A stretch of 64,000 nt of DNA from assembly GCA_002104945.1 (NCBI GenBank), contig MCFH01000008.1, positions 1 through 64,000 on the forward strand, in the 5' to 3' direction. This document shows, in pieces, positions 19,940 to 37,900 of this stretch. Both the position numbers and the translations under genes were made by a program. This stretch comes from Piromyces finnis. Lineage: Eukaryota > Neocallimastigomycota > Neocallimastigomycetes > Neocallimastigales > Neocallimastigaceae. The notes under the pieces were generated by a model that was not told the origin of the DNA, searched no databases, and saw nothing but the letters and a program-made list of their open reading frames with translations. Position 1 is the stretch's first letter. The number at the start of each line of letters is the position of its first letter.

Positions 19940-22900
19940 TCAATTTTTTTTTTTATTTTCCAAGGAAAATAAATTCAAGTATACTTGTAAATTATGTTGT
20001 TGCTGTGAATGAAGTTCATTTTGTATTCTTATCTGGTCTTGTTGTTGAAGATAGAGTTGTTTCTTTATTTTTTCAAGTTGTTCATAGGATTGACGATGTT
20101 CATTGATTTGCTTAAGTAAATCTTGATATTGACAATAATGATTAAAGGAAAGGGAAATGCGTTGTGAGAGTTGTTGATATTGAAGTTTTTGATTCATTTG
20201 TTTGCTATATTCCTGGAATTGCATTTCTGTCATTTTATTATATGCCGACAATTTTGGTTCATTTGAATATAATGAAGAATTTATCAAATTCTGAATTTGA
20301 TTGTTTTCATCATTTTGTAAGTATTGTTTTTCAAAATATTCATTCCTATTGATATCATTTTCATTTTCTTTTTCTTTCTCTTTCCGGTTTTTTCTAACAT
20401 CTTTAAACGTATTAACGTCCATTATTTCCGATGCTTTTCTTTTCTTTTGCCTATTTTTAACAGCTTTTTCTGAAAATGGTTCACTACTAACAGCAATACA
20501 ACTATTATTAATTTGACGATTTGATTGTACATATTGTATATTCTTTGCGTTTATACCATCTAAATTTAAATTTATTATTTAGAGAAAAAAAATTAGCATC
20601 ATTATAAATATAATTAACTATATTAATAATTTATTAAAATCATTTAAATTTTAATGTAGAACAAAAAAGAATTTTTTTTAGACATATTTAATATACCATT
20701 ATTTTTAGGGAAATCTGGTGTGCTAGTACTAGGATAGAAACTATTATTTGTTCTATTTTCTTTCTCAAGAATTGGATCAATTTGAATTTTTTCTAGTTTT
20801 AGGTTCAATTTACTTTCTTCCATTTTGTCCGTGTTACTATTTTGATGGATTTCTACTTTATCAGGTGTATTTAAATATAAATAAGGCTCTATAATTTTAT
20901 TGAGAGTACTAGAAGAATCACTTGTCATAAGTGAATTATTTTCATTATAACTATTTTGTTCCGTGGTATCTTTGATAGAAGGTATTATGATATTGGATGC
21001 TTTAATTCCTACATTCTTTTGAATATTATTTTTGGGTTGAGGTTCTTTCATTGTATTAGTAATATCTGTGAAGGGTTGATAATATTTATTTTTTTGGATT
21101 CCTTTTTTCTCTTTATTATTTTCCATAGTAGTATTTACCTTTATTAAGTTATTTTCATTAATACTATTGCTTTTCTTTCTTTTTAAAGTATTATTACTGA
21201 TACTACTTTCCTTTCTTCTTACAATACTTTTATTGATAATGTTATCATTCCTTCCAACAATATTATTACTCTCCTTTCTTCTTACAATACTTTTATTGAT
21301 AATGTTATCATTCCTTCCAACAATGTTATTACTGATGCTACTCCTCTTTCTTCTTACAATACTGTTATTGATACTATAATCGTTATTTCTAACAATGCTG
21401 TTGCTAATACTACTCTCTTTTTTTCTTAAGATTTTAGTACTAATATTACTTATTTCTCTTTTTAAACCCCTACTACTGATTTTACTTTCCTTTCTTTTTA
21501 AATTTCTTTTCGTGGTATTACTAGGAGACTTTGAAATAATAGTTGTAATAACGATATCTGTCATGGTATCATCTGTAGATTCTATACTTTTTTCCTTTTT
21601 TAATGTTGGTTTTGTCTTATTTTTTTTCTTTTCCATTTTAGAGGTTTTTTTTGATCCTTTGATATGGAAAATATTTTTAAAGAAATTTTTAGAGCGCTTA
21701 TTTGGACTAGAATATTCTTCGGAGGCTAGTATTGATGTAGTATCTGTTAATAGTATATCAGATTGTATATCCTTATCATCAATAATAATCATATTCTTTT
21801 TATATTTCGTATTCATTTTACGAAGGAAAGCTTTTTCCTTCGAGGTCATATCATTTATAGAAATATTACTATTTTCTTGATTTAATGATTGAATTTGTGA
21901 AATATTCATATCTGAGACAATATCATCTTGTTCTGAAGATGTCATTATAGAAAAAGATGTATCATTATTTTGGTTAGATGAAATATTATAATCTGACGGT
22001 CTTTTATTATTGTAGGTATTGCGAGTAATATGATACGATCTTGGTATACTATTATTGTTCCTGTTAAAACTTATATTATTATTATAAACCGTTGATAAAG
22101 GTAAGGGGGAATTGGTATTAGTAGAATTTATGAGTATGGTACTAATATTTGATTCGTTAGATGAAGAAGCTTTTCGATGTTTTAAAGTGGAAGAAGTATT
22201 ATATTCAGAAGAGGAGGATGGGGAAGATAAATTTTGAATTGGAATAGACGATTTTTCTTTGGAAATAGTTTTTCTCGGTAAGGAATTATTCCGGTAATAA
22301 AGTCTTTTTTCTTCATTATTATAAGTAGGAAGCGTATTTTTATGTATTGATTTATTTCTTTCTAATTTTGCATTATTAATAGAATTAGAACGTTGAATAA
22401 CTTTTAATGATTTAGTTAATGGTTGTCTATTTTGCTTATTATTCAAATAAACAGAATAAGAAAAAGATTTATTCCCAATATCTAATAAAATTTGAAAGGA
22501 TACATATATTATATTTTATTTTTTTAAAAAAAAAAAATAATAAAATTTTATTAAATTTGTTTTCGAATAATTTAATTCATTTTATTACTACTACTACTAC
22601 TACTACTACTATTATTATTATTATTAATAAAGTACTGATGTTATATTTATATATTTCAATCTATTATATTTCCAATTTTTTTATCTTTTTTTTTTTTATT
22701 TAAATTTTTTATAATATTCTACCTTCTCTACTTTTTGATGGATGAATATAATAAGAATTATTATACTTTTCATCAAAACAAGATTCATTATCCTTTGAAT
22801 TTTCATCTTCCATATCTTCATATAATACCCGATTATTGTAATCTTCTTCTTCTTTTTTAAATTCATTTATTTCATTATCGCAATAACTTACATTGGTAAC

Positions 22901-24019
22901 TGATCTGGGTATAATCATTGGTGGTTGTATTGATGTATTATTATTAGTAACCATGGGAAGTCTTTTTGAATCAAAAGATTTACTTGCTTTAAGACAGATT
23001 AGTTTTGAAAATGAAAGTGGATCTTGTGATTCACTAAAATTAATAGAAAGAAAGAGGAGGAAAAGATAATTATTATTATTATTATTTTTTTTAAAAAAAA
23101 AGTTATATTACGCTTTTTAATTAAAAAAAAAACAACATATATATAAAATTATAAAAAATATTTTGTAAATATTAATTATTTTTATACCTTTTTTGAACGG
23201 AATCATCGGATAATAATTCTGAAATGTCCAAATTATCATTCTTTTAAAATTTTTATTATTATTATTTTAAGAGAAATAGCAAAATCAGATAGAATTGTTA
23301 AAAAACAATAAATAATTAGTATAATAGTTTCCCTATAAATAAAAATAATAATATTTATTAGAGGGAAGGGAAAAAAATACTTTTATTTTTTCAAGAGAGA
23401 AGAATTTTATATCTAGTAGGATTTCTCTAAATTTATTTAATAAATAATAAAGAAGAAAAGAAAAAAAAAAGTTAATAAGGATGTATTATGAAAATGATGG
23501 TAATATATTCATATTAAATATTTTATATTTTATATTTTACCCTCTACAAACGAACTTATCTATTTTTTTTTTTTTTAAAAAAGAAAGTAAGTAAAACTAA
23601 AAAATTAAAATAATAAAATAAAAAAAATTTATTAATTTTACATTTCTGCCTATTTCTTTCCTTTAGATATATAGGATACCATTGTTTAAAGTTTTCTATT
23701 AGAAATTAAAGATTATTATAATTAACAATAAATTATTTCTACATATTAAATATATATATATATATAAATACCATTTTCAATAGCCATAATTAATGGAATA
23801 CGAGTTTCCCCTAAAAGATTATAACTATCTTCTGTATTATTATTAAAACATTGCATAAAGAAGGATGTTTTATTTTTAATAGCTTCAAAACTTAGTTTAC
23901 AATTCCATTCTTTTTTTTTTTTTTTTATTTTTTATTTTATATATATTTAAATAATAAAATTTATATATAAAAAAAAGATATTATTAATATATTAATAATT
24001 GGATATCTGCATATTTTAA

Positions 24020-24073
<54 letters not shown>

Positions 24074-24690
24074 TACTATTATTGTTATTATATATATATA
24101 TATTTATAAGCAACAACAACAACTATTATATTATAATTCTATTCTACATGATAAAAAGTACCAAATTCATCTCCTTGACCTTCAGCTGTTGTGGAAACTT
24201 TTGTTCCTGAAACATAATCAATTTTTATTATTGGATTTTTTATGGCCACATTTTCTTTTTTTTTTTTTTTAGGAGGACAAGGATAATATATTCATAAAAA
24301 AAAAAAGAAAAAAAATTATTTATTATTTATTATAATAATTTTGAATAATGAAAAAAAAAATACTTTTATAATACTTACGTTTAGTACTATTTTCAATTTT
24401 TTGAAGGCCTTTTGATTTAAGAACTTTTAGATATATTTTGGTGGTGGTAGAGAATGTAAAGGATATACATTATACATCATATTCATAGATTATAGGATTA
24501 TATGTATGATTATATGTATGATTATATGTATATTTTTTAATATCAAAATTATGTCAAAATCAAAAGTAAATTATTGAATGAGTCATGTCATATCATAGGT
24601 AAATTAAAACTTTAATTTTTTTTAATTAAAAAATTAACAACAACAATACTTACTTTCAACGCTTAAAATGCCTAGTGTTAAATTGGACAT
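19940..24690 (-). CDS. C2-domain protein with long disordered tail (Inn1/Fic1-like layout), eight exons
   Basis: Exons: 24690-24654, 24423-24379, 24254-24162, 23909-23772, 23218-23188, 23033-22723, 22481-20697, 20559-19940. Every junction is GT/AG and in phase; total 3060 bases, 1019 residues. The first four exons spell one C2 domain (about residues 1-110): LGILSVEILKSKGLQ, NPIIKIDY, QGDEFEWNCKLSFEAI, LLGETRIPL, matching the beta strands of phospholipid-binding C2 domains. The remainder is Ser/Asn/Lys-rich, with 12-residue repeats (about 570-650, SIVRRKESSISNN types) and a Gln-rich coiled coil near the end. An N-terminal C2 plus a long unstructured tail is the plan of fungal cytokinesis (ingression) proteins Inn1/Fic1; that role is only a suggestion. 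The 31-base fifth exon is the weakest part. Confidence 0.72.
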
Positions 24691-25672
24691 TGACAGCTTT
24701 ATTTTTGAATAAAATTTTTATTATTTTTTATTATTACTTTCTTTTTTTTTTTTTTTTTAGTAATGAAGATTTTTTTTATTTTTTTGTATATTAAAAATAA
24801 AGTTTAACAGAAAAATATAATATTTTTAAATATTTAAAATAATGAATACTTTTTTTTTTAGGTGTGGTATCTCGTTATAATATTAATATTATAAATAATT
24901 ATTGTTAGCTATTAGAATTAAATCAATTATTTCTTAATACTAATAGATGACGAATGACGAATTTAAGTATTTAGTATGATTTAGACGTTATAATTCTTTT
25001 GTTTTACAATTTTTATATATATAAATTAGAAGGATGAGGTTTTTTTTTTTATATATATTTGCTAAAAGTTTCAATATTAAACTATTATTAATATTTATTT
25101 CTTTATATTAGAAAAGTATATATATTAACTTGAATTTCCTTAAAACAAATAATTATTATTTTAATTTTTTAGTTTTTTCGTAAATATATATGTGCTATGA
25201 TATACTATGAGAGAGAAAAAAAAGGTTATAGTTTTTTTTTCTTTCTTTTATAGGTACAAAATTAAAATTTATTATTATGATAATATTATATTTTTTCTTT
25301 TTAGATGAATAATAGAATTCATATATTGCTTATTATGCAATATATTTATTCAATATACTATTCTTTTTATCATATTTTTTTTTACTTTTTTCTTTATTTT
25401 CTTTATTTTTTTTTTTACTTTTCTTTATTTTTTTTTTTTTAAAGAATAAGAAAAGGTAGAAAAAAAAATATTTTAAAATTTATTTTTTTTTAAAAAAAAT
25501 TTTATTTTAAAAATTTTAATATAATTTAAAAATCTTTATATTTGAAAAAAAAAGTATTTTAATTAAAAAAAAAAAAAAAAGCTTCAAGTGTTTATTTTAT
25601 TTTATTACAAAAAAATAAAGAATAGGCACAGCAAATGAAAGAGGAAAATATATTTTAAAATAAAAATATTAA
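24691..25672. other. AT-rich intergenic stretch, no gene seen
   Basis: Upstream flank of the C2 gene, then poly-T, poly-A and TA-rich sequence up to a dead LINE. No gene is recognised. Confidence 0.5.
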
Positions 25673-26146
25673 TTTTTTTTTTAACGGCGGCATCAACTAT
25701 TACTAAACTTTATTATTAATTTAATTAAAGTTATAATACATGTAATATAAAAAAATAAAAATAAAAATAAAAATAAAAATTAAAAAAAAATATGTTTTAA
25801 CACAAATGAATAAAAATTGGGTATAATATATTAAAGTAAGAAAGCCACTATCATACTAAAGTATAATAATCGTATTTGACTTTCAATGGGACACCGAGTC
25901 AAAGATCAAAGTTTTGTTATGGGTCAAAATTATGATTTTCATTGGTTGCGCTGGCCCCTCTTGGCCTGTCTTACTGTTTCTTTGATGCTCTTGGTTATTG
26001 CTTCAAACCTTTTGAACATTGACCATTGCTGGCCAATAACAAAAGGCATGATTTTGGTTAGAAGTTCCTATGTTACCGTCAAGAATGGTGTTCCTTCGTT
26101 AGAGCCCAATTGAATCTGACATTTGCAAAGTTCTTTCCATTCCCTT
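25673..26146 (-). mobile_element. 5'-truncated LINE 3' end
   Basis: From 25683 to about 26146 the sequence follows 2768-3245 of the LINE at 2729-5879 closely, including the untranslated stretch and the end of the reverse transcriptase frame (RC of GCGCTGGCCC..., CTTTTGAACATTGACC). A short T run at 25673-25682 marks the poly(A) tail on the minus strand. Several changes break the frame. It is a classic truncated insertion; the plus-strand open stretch at 25886-26113 is only its shadow. Confidence 0.92.
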
Positions 26147-27065
26147 AATAATTTCTTTTTTTTAAAAAAAGAGTATTTAAAAAAAAAAAGAAATTTATAT
26201 AATATAAAGGGAAAGAAAAAATTGCTGAAAAGTCAAAGTTATCAACTATTTATCATTCAAAGTATTGTCAAGAAGTTTCACGAAAATAATGTTTTTTTTT
26301 TTTTCTTTTTTTTTTTTTTTAATTATCAAAAAAGTTTGTTTATTATACTGTGTAACTAAATTTTTTAAATTATAATTCATTTTATTTTATATATATTTTA
26401 AACCTCTTATTGAAATTAGTTTAATATGAATAAATATAATATTATTATAATTATATCCTATATAAAAATTAAATATTAAAATGTGACGTTGAGGACGTCT
26501 TTTTTTTTTTTTTTTTTATTACTTTTATAATTTTAATTATTTTATATTAATTAATAGTTTATGTTGATGTAGGATTAATAATATTTTTGAGAAGATATAG
26601 AATTCATACATTATGTAAAGTAATACCACACTTTTTTCAATTATTACTATTTTTTTTTTAGTCGTATAAACCTAGAGTGTTTGGTATTATTAAGAAAAAA
26701 TTTTTTTTATATAAAGTATTTTTTTGATAAATTTATTTATAGCATTCATTAATTAATTATAATATACAAAAAAAAAAAAAAAAAACATTTTAAAAGATTT
26801 CATTGAAAATATAATTCAATTTTTTTGTTTTGTTTTTAAATTAACATCATATACACAACTATTTATAAAATGATTATTGTTTATACTTTTAATATCTTAA
26901 AAGTATAAATTTTAAAAAGAAAAGAAAAAAAAAAGATATTAAATAATTATAAATATGTCATTTTTTATATATATATATATAGAGTTGTTTGCGTGTGTGT
27001 GTGTGTTTTACTTTTTTAGTATATCTTTTTTTTTTTTCTCTTTTAGAATTAAATATTTTCATTAT
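26147..27065. other. AT-rich intergenic stretch, no gene seen
   Basis: It holds poly-T and poly-A runs, a short GT repeat (26990-27005) and nothing that looks coding. The right end is the 3' flank of the LRR/CBM18 gene. Confidence 0.5.
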
Positions 27066-28297
27066 TTATGCTTTACAGAAACCATAATTTGGTTGACATC
27101 CACTCTTAACTTTACAGAAAATATCTTCAGTACCACACCAACCGTATTTACTACAGCAAGTACCTGGGGCACATCTTCCAAAACCTTCACCACAACGACC
27201 ATCATCACGAATAATAGTATCATTATTGGTTACAGTAGTGTTTGAACATTTACCGTATTGTGATTGACATTTATTAGCAGCACAGTAACTTTCGGAAGTA
27301 CCACACCAACCATACTTACTACAACATTGACCGGAAGGACACTTACCATAAGATTTACCACAACGTCCTTGTGTATTTTTGTTTTTGTTAGAGGCTGGAT
27401 CCTTTGCCCAACAGACACCATATTCATTTTGACAGGTTGAAACACTACAGAATTCTTCGGTAGTACCACACCAACCATATCTACTACAGCAAAGACCACG
27501 ACCACAAGCACCATAACCCTTACCACATCTGTTACTTTGATGAGTAGTTGAAGTTGGTTTTGATTCTTCTTTAGTTGTAGTAGCAACTGGTTTAGCAGTG
27601 GTAGTAGTAGTTGTGGCTGGTTTTTCTTCAACATCAGGTTCAATTTTATTACCTTCTTTATCAATACAGAGGCCGTATTCTGGTTGACATTTATTTTCAA
27701 TTTTACAGTGAGCATCAGAGAAACCGCAGTAACCGTATTTACTACAACATTCACCAGCTGGACAGGATGTACCGAATTCTTTACCACATCTAATATCTTT
27801 TTCAGCATCATTATCATCAACAGTATTAATATTATTAATGACAGCAAATTTATTATTAACACTTGTTCCCATATTTACTGGTGAAATATTAACTTTTTTT
27901 TATGTGTATTTATGGAATAATGAAAAAGTTGTTTTATAAAATTTTAAAAGTTTGATATTAATTTTTTTTTATTAATATTATTTTATTTTAGGAATTATTA
28001 TTTTCAATTTAAATATAATATATCTATTTTTTTTTTCTTTTTACCTTTTTCACAGAAAATATCAGCTGGAATAGCCCATTTATTTGGATATTCTTCGTAT
28101 TGGTAGTGACAAAGATTAGTACCAGAATAATCACAAATAACATTTTCTGGAAGATCTGGAACTTTACCATATAAATTTTTACATGAAGAGAAATTACTAT
28201 TTTTTTTTTTTTTTTGATAAAAACGAAATGAAGAAAAAAAAAAAGTTAATTTGAATGAAAGAGGCATATATTATAAAAATAAAATGGAATAATACCA

Positions 28298-28354
<57 letters not shown>

Positions 28355-28781
28355 GCCATTATTTAATACACCACTGAATATTTATGTAATACATACACAA
28401 TAACCAAGTTTGATAAATTAACAATAGTAACTGGAAGAATTTCTAAACCAGAAGAAATGGCATAAAGTTGATTTAAGTTTGAAAGGTTACCAATATTAAC
28501 TGGTAATTGTTTTAATGAGATATCATTATTTAACATTCTATTTTTAATGGAATAGTGTTAAGAATAATTTAAAAATTAATAAAATATAAATATATATATA
28601 TATATTATAACATATACGTATATAAATTTTTATAGTTATAATAAAACTATAAAAGATAAAAAAAAATTAAAACTTACAAAATACTTAAATTCTTAAGTAA
28701 GGTAGTTGTATTTGGTAATTCAGTTAAATTTGGTAAATCAGACAAATTTCTAAAAAATTTAAATTTTTTTTTGAAAGGTAA

Positions 28782-28825
<44 letters not shown>

Positions 28826-28850
28826 AAATAAATAATAAATAAATAAATAA

Positions 28851-28885
<35 letters not shown>

Positions 28886-29527
28886 ATATTAAAAAAAAAA
28901 AAGGTATTTCTATTCTTACAAAATTTCTAAACGGGCTAAATCGTTTATATTGCTTGGAAGTTTTTTTATGCCTTTGTTACCAGAAAGATCTCTATAGAAT
29001 TATTTTTTATATATAGTATATATATATTGTTTGAGTGAATAATTTTGTAATGTCATTATATATAAATAATACAATTTTTTTTTTGAAAGGAAATGGTATT
29101 TACAAGGCAACTAAAGGTAATTTAGTAATATCTTCATCTACAGTAGTAAGGCCTAAATCACTGAAATCCCTATTTTTCATTTAATCATATTTATTATAAA
29201 AAGTATTATAATTTAAAAAATAAATATATATATACAAATATATTTATTTGTTAATATATATATTTAATCATAATTAATTGATTATTCAAATATAAATAGA
29301 TAAGGAGATATATTTTTTTAAAAAATCATATATATTTACAATTGAATAATATTTTTCATATCATCACTACAAACAACTCTATCGTTAAAACAACAAGATT
29401 CCATAGATTCTTTTATTCCTAAGATATTATTTACTATTTGACATTGTTCCTTAATACTTATTAAAGCATGTACAGATTGACTTGCTAAGGTGGTTAAAGC
29501 AAGAATATTAAATATTTTTTTAAACAT
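27066..29527 (-). CDS. Secreted leucine-rich-repeat protein with four CBM18 chitin-binding modules, seven exons
   Basis: Exons: 29527-29340, 29169-29104, 28991-28920, 28749-28678, 28537-28397, 28196-28045, 27877-27066. All junctions are GT/AG and in phase; 1503 bases, 500 residues. Residues 1-21 form a signal peptide. Residues about 60-195 are leucine-rich repeats (LDFSDLGLTTV, LDLSGNKGIKKLP, LNLSDLPNLTELP). Four CBM18 modules follow (about 260-302, 347-386, 400-440, 460-498), each with RCG, CCSxYGxCG and CQxxYGxC, the first two separated by a Thr-rich, probably O-glycosylated linker. Exons 2-4 each encode one repeat and all break in phase 2. The product should be exported and bind chitin, with the LRR part free to bind a protein or sugar partner: a cell-wall or host/plant-surface protein. 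Confidence 0.88.
28779..28880. repeat. AAAT tetranucleotide microsatellite in an intron
   Basis: An AATA/TAAA array interrupted by a few trinucleotide slips, lying in the intron between the third and fourth exon of the LRR/CBM18 gene. Confidence 0.9.
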
Positions 29528-30771
29528 TTTTTTTTAAAAACAATAATGTATGTGTATATATAGTTTTAAGTTATTTCTATCTACAAATTTAAAAATTCTT
29601 TTAATGTAAATGATACAATGAATTGAATTTTTTTTTTTTATTTCTGAAAAAAATAAAAGAAAAAAAAAAATAAAATAAAAAATTAATATTGATTCATTTA
29701 TTTTTATTTTTTTTTTCTTTTTTAAAAAAAAATCTTGTTTCCTTTTTTAAAAATAAGTATCAAAAAGGTAAAAATATATATAATAAAAGAAAAGTTATTT
29801 TTAATTAACTTATGAATCCTAATTTTTTTTTTTTTTTTTTTAATAAATAAAATTTTGTCTTATTTTTATAATTATATTTCCAAATTTTCTATTTTTTTTT
29901 TTCTTTCTCTCCAATACTCTATTTTTTTTTTTTTTACTATATAATGTTCTAAAGGTAAAAAAAAAAAATAATTTTAAAGTTCTATATCTGTCAATACAAT
30001 AAGTATTAAATATCCTTTTTATTTTTTTTTTTTTATTTTTTTTTTAAAAAAATAAAAAAAAAAATAAAGTTGGTCAATGATATGAAAATAAAAATATTAT
30101 ATTAATAACTTTTTTTTTTGAAGGCTAAAATAATAATATTATACTTTAAATATATTTATTGATTAGAATGTATTCTAAAAATATGATATTAAGAATGAAA
30201 GAAATGCATTCTATTTATATATATATATATATGAAATTATTTAAAGTAAAAAGAGGGATAAAAAAAATATATTTATTATAAGACAAGAATAAAAGAAAAT
30301 CTTTTAAACTATTATCCTATTTATTATTTGTTTTTAATACTTAGAAAAAAAAATATTTTTTCAAAAAAAAAAAAAAAAAGAATATGACTTTATGATTATA
30401 TAAAAGATAGTTATAGAGATATTATCAAATTAAAAAATACATATATATATATATACTTATATGATGATTCATCCGTAATTAATATCATCATAATGGTTTA
30501 AAGAAAGTTTTTTGTACTTTTGTGATATATAAAAGTTTACAATTAATACAAAATACAAACCAGATTTTATTTTATTTTTTATTTTTATAATTTATTTATT
30601 TATAACTTCTTTTATATATATATATATATATATTTACTAATTTTTTAAAATGTATTACTTTTTAAAAATTAGTAAAAAAAAAAAAAAAAAGTGTATTTTC
30701 GATTTTTATATAAATATATATTATAATCATTTATTTTAATATTAACATAAATAGTATTATTATTTTATTTT

Positions 30772-30816
<45 letters not shown>

Positions 30817-31090
30817 TGTATTTATATTTCTATTATATTAGAAAAATCAGATTTGATTATTTATTTATTTTTATTTTACTAAATTTACTGTTTATCGTTT
30901 TTTTTTTTAAATAATTATTATTATTATACGAAGAATAAAAAAAATATTATTTTTTTTTCCTTAATTTACTAATTATTTTTTTTTTTTTAAAAAAAAAGAA
31001 TATAAAAGATTTTTTTTTTTCTTAATTTATTTGGGAAATAATATTTTGTTATATAGGATTGTATATATATATTTTTTAATTTCTATTTAT
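29528..31090. other. AT-rich intergenic stretch, no gene seen
   Basis: Upstream flank of the LRR gene and 3' flank of the phosphatase gene. It has a poly-T run of about 40 at 30775-30814 and TA repeats (30214-30230, 30613-30633). No gene is recognised. Confidence 0.5.
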
Positions 31091-34647
<3,557 letters not shown>

Positions 34648-34866
34648 TTTTAATATCTTTAAAAATATTTGTAATGATAATTTAATATAAAATTATATAT
34701 ATAAATAGTGTATTAATATCAATAATGATAATATATTTATAAAAAGGTTATTTTATACAAAATAGAAATTCAATATCCATTTTTAAATGTTGAATTTCCA
34801 CACCGAAAAGATAATTCGATTATATATATATGTTTTTTTTTTTTTTTTAAAAAAATAATAATAATA

Positions 34867-34921
<55 letters not shown>

Positions 34922-37900
34922 TACCTTTTTAAACATTTTGACTAATGTTTTTCTATAAACAAATAAGAATATTAAAAATAAATAATATTTTTTGTTGCTT
35001 TATTAAATTATTAATTTTACACAACAATCCTATAGGTTAAAATTATTAAATAAATATTAACAATTCTTTTTGAGTATGTATTGAATAGTGAATGAATAGA
35101 TTATATATTTGAATTAAATAACAACAAAATAGATAGATAATGATATATTAATTTATAATAATTTATAATATATAAAAGTATAATAAATAGAGAATTATTA
35201 ATTAGTAATGGTCTTTTTTTTTTTTTATAGGCTATAATAATAAATGACTATAAAATTTTAATTTTTCATTTTTTTTTAAAAAATGTATTTTTTTCTGTTT
35301 CTATAATAATAATTGTATTATCCTTTTTTTTTCTTTCATTCTTATTTTTGTTATATATAACTAATTTACTTATTCCTTTTTTTTTTTTTACAATATATAT
35401 AAAGTTTATAAATTATATTGAAAATATATTATTTTTAAAATTAATGTAAATTGATATATTCAAAGGTTTTTTTTTTATCTAAATATATATTTCATTTAAA
35501 GTAACCTCTTTTTAATTTTTCTAAAGTTTAAAGTCTTTTACATTATTATTTTTTGCAAAGCATTTTTTTTTTTTTTTTTTTTTTTTTTGAAATTATAAAA
35601 ATCGTTTATATTTAATTGAAATTTTTATTTTTATTTTATAATTTAATTTTTTAATATTTTCCACTGTTTTCACTTTTCCACTGTTTCCGCAATTATTTAA
35701 AAGACATTTTATTTCATTATTCAAGATTGACTTTTTTTTTTATACCGAATTTTATAAAATGGTGGGATTGAACAATTTTTAATTTCAATTTTTTTTTTTA
35801 TATTTATATTTCAATAATATTTTATTTTATTTTTTTTGGTGTTTATACTGGACGTTTACTATTTAAAAAGAGAAATGTTTAAATATTTACTTTTTTTTAC
35901 TTTTTTTTTTTTTTTTTTTTCTTTTATTTTTTGTGTGAATTTTATAAATAAAAGAAAAGAAAAAAAAAATATTTTTTTTTAATTTCAATTTTTTTTTTTT
36001 TTTTTAAATTTTCTTTTTTCTTTTTTTTTTTTTCTTTTTAAAAAATAATAATAAAAAAAAAAACAAAAAAAAAAGTTTCTTTTTTTCTTTTTTTTTTTTT
36101 TTTTTTAAATTGTTTTTGTGGTGAGTTGAAAGAAAAGAAAAAAAAAAAAAGTTTTTTTTTTGTTTTTTATTAATTTTTTATTAATAAATTTTAATTATTA
36201 TTAAATAGAAAAAAAAAAATTTTAAAAAATAAAATTATTATTTGAATATTTAATAATATTTGAATATTTATTATTATTATTATTTGAATATTATTACTAG
36301 TTAGAAATATACTTATACCTACTACTATAATTACTATTAGTAGTACACATATTACTATTGCTATTAATTTGATTTTATTATTTCTATTACTACTACTATT
36401 ACTATTATGATTACTACTACTACTACCTACTACTACACTATTATTACTATTTTAATCACCATCACCATCACCATCACCATCACTTGCTTTTCTACTACTA
36501 TTATTAACGTAATTTTGTGGTTAGCGGCTTTTTTTGATCTGGTAAGATTTCTGGTTAAATTTTTTTTTTTTGTATTATCCAAATCTTTAAAAGTTTTAAA
36601 TTTGTATTTAATTTTTAATATATTATAATATATTATGAACTATATATTGTGAATAGTATTTTATGATGTTTATATTTAACTTTTATTAAATTTGTTTTTA
36701 AATAAATTACACCTATATATTAGAATATAATTCATTAAATTTATATATATTATTTATTATTGTTTTTTTATTAACCAATATAATTTTTTAATTTATTTTG
36801 GTATCTTTCAATATATTACCATTATATTATATATATATATTTATTTATAAATTTATCTTTTAATAATTTTGAAATTAAATTTCAACGAATCATATTTCTA
36901 GATGATTTTAAAATTTGTATTATTTATATTTAAAATAAATTAAATTAATTTATTGAGATAATATATTATTGTATTAAAAATCTATTTTAAAATGTTGTAC
37001 AGAAACATTTTTACAGATGAATTTATAGTGAATATATGGTGAATAGCTAAAAATATATTGAATATATTAAATAATATATAACAACTATTTATTTGCAATC
37101 AATTCAAATTAAATTAAAATTTGTGGTGGTGCGAAAAATTTATTGTTGTAGGCAAAGGAAACTTTTAATGCTAGTAATCAGCGTAGATAGTATTAATAAT
37201 AGTAGGATATTGTAATAGTCATTGTAATAGTCATTGAAATATAGTAGTATATATATTGTGATAAAATGTAATAAAAGTAGTAGTAGTGGTGGTGGTGGTA
37301 ATAGTAGTGGTAGTAATACTATATAGTAATGCTAATAATATCATTTATTTAATGATAATATTTATGGTATTTATGGTAATACTAACAATATCATTTATTA
37401 CAATTTAATGATAAAGACTTTACTAGAAATGAATCAATGAATTCCTTTTTTTTTTTTTGTATCGTTACTTTAAAGGATTCTTAAAAATGTTCAATATATG
37501 TTCAAGGTTAAAAATTGACAATAAAAGAAAATCTCAATTATTTTTTTACAACAATAAAAATTGACAATTTTTTGGAAATGTATCCACTTTTTTTAAAGGG
37601 ATTTAATTATATATACTATTATCCTTACCATTATTATTACTATTAATACTATTATTATTACTATTATTATTACAACGATCTATCTACCTATCTATTAATA
37701 CTATTATTATTACTATTATTATTACAACGATCTATCTATCTATCTATTAATACTATTATTATTACTATTATTATTACAACGATCTATCTATCTATCTATT
37801 AATACTATTATTATTACTATTATTATTATGACTGTTATATAACTATCTATGATATTTAAATAATATATACATATATACTACCTTTCACAACAACTTTATT

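Noticed and set aside
21167-21880. Leu-rich, membrane-like open stretches on the plus strand
   Set aside because: They are antisense to the Ser/Asn/Lys-rich exon of the C2 gene; the hydrophobic look is the complement of AAT/AAA/AGT codons.
25886-26113. 75-residue plus-strand open stretch
   Set aside because: It is the antisense of a truncated LINE 3' end.
28004-28267. 87-residue open stretch with an apparent Met start
   Set aside because: Only 28045-28196 is real: it is exon 6 of the LRR/CBM18 gene; the rest is intron.
30775-30814. Long poly-T run considered as another LINE poly(A) tail
   Set aside because: No LINE 3' sequence adjoins it; similar T runs are common throughout the window.
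36455-36482. CACCATCACCAT run considered as a His-tag-like or coding element
   Set aside because: It lies in a non-coding simple-sequence region with no gene around it.
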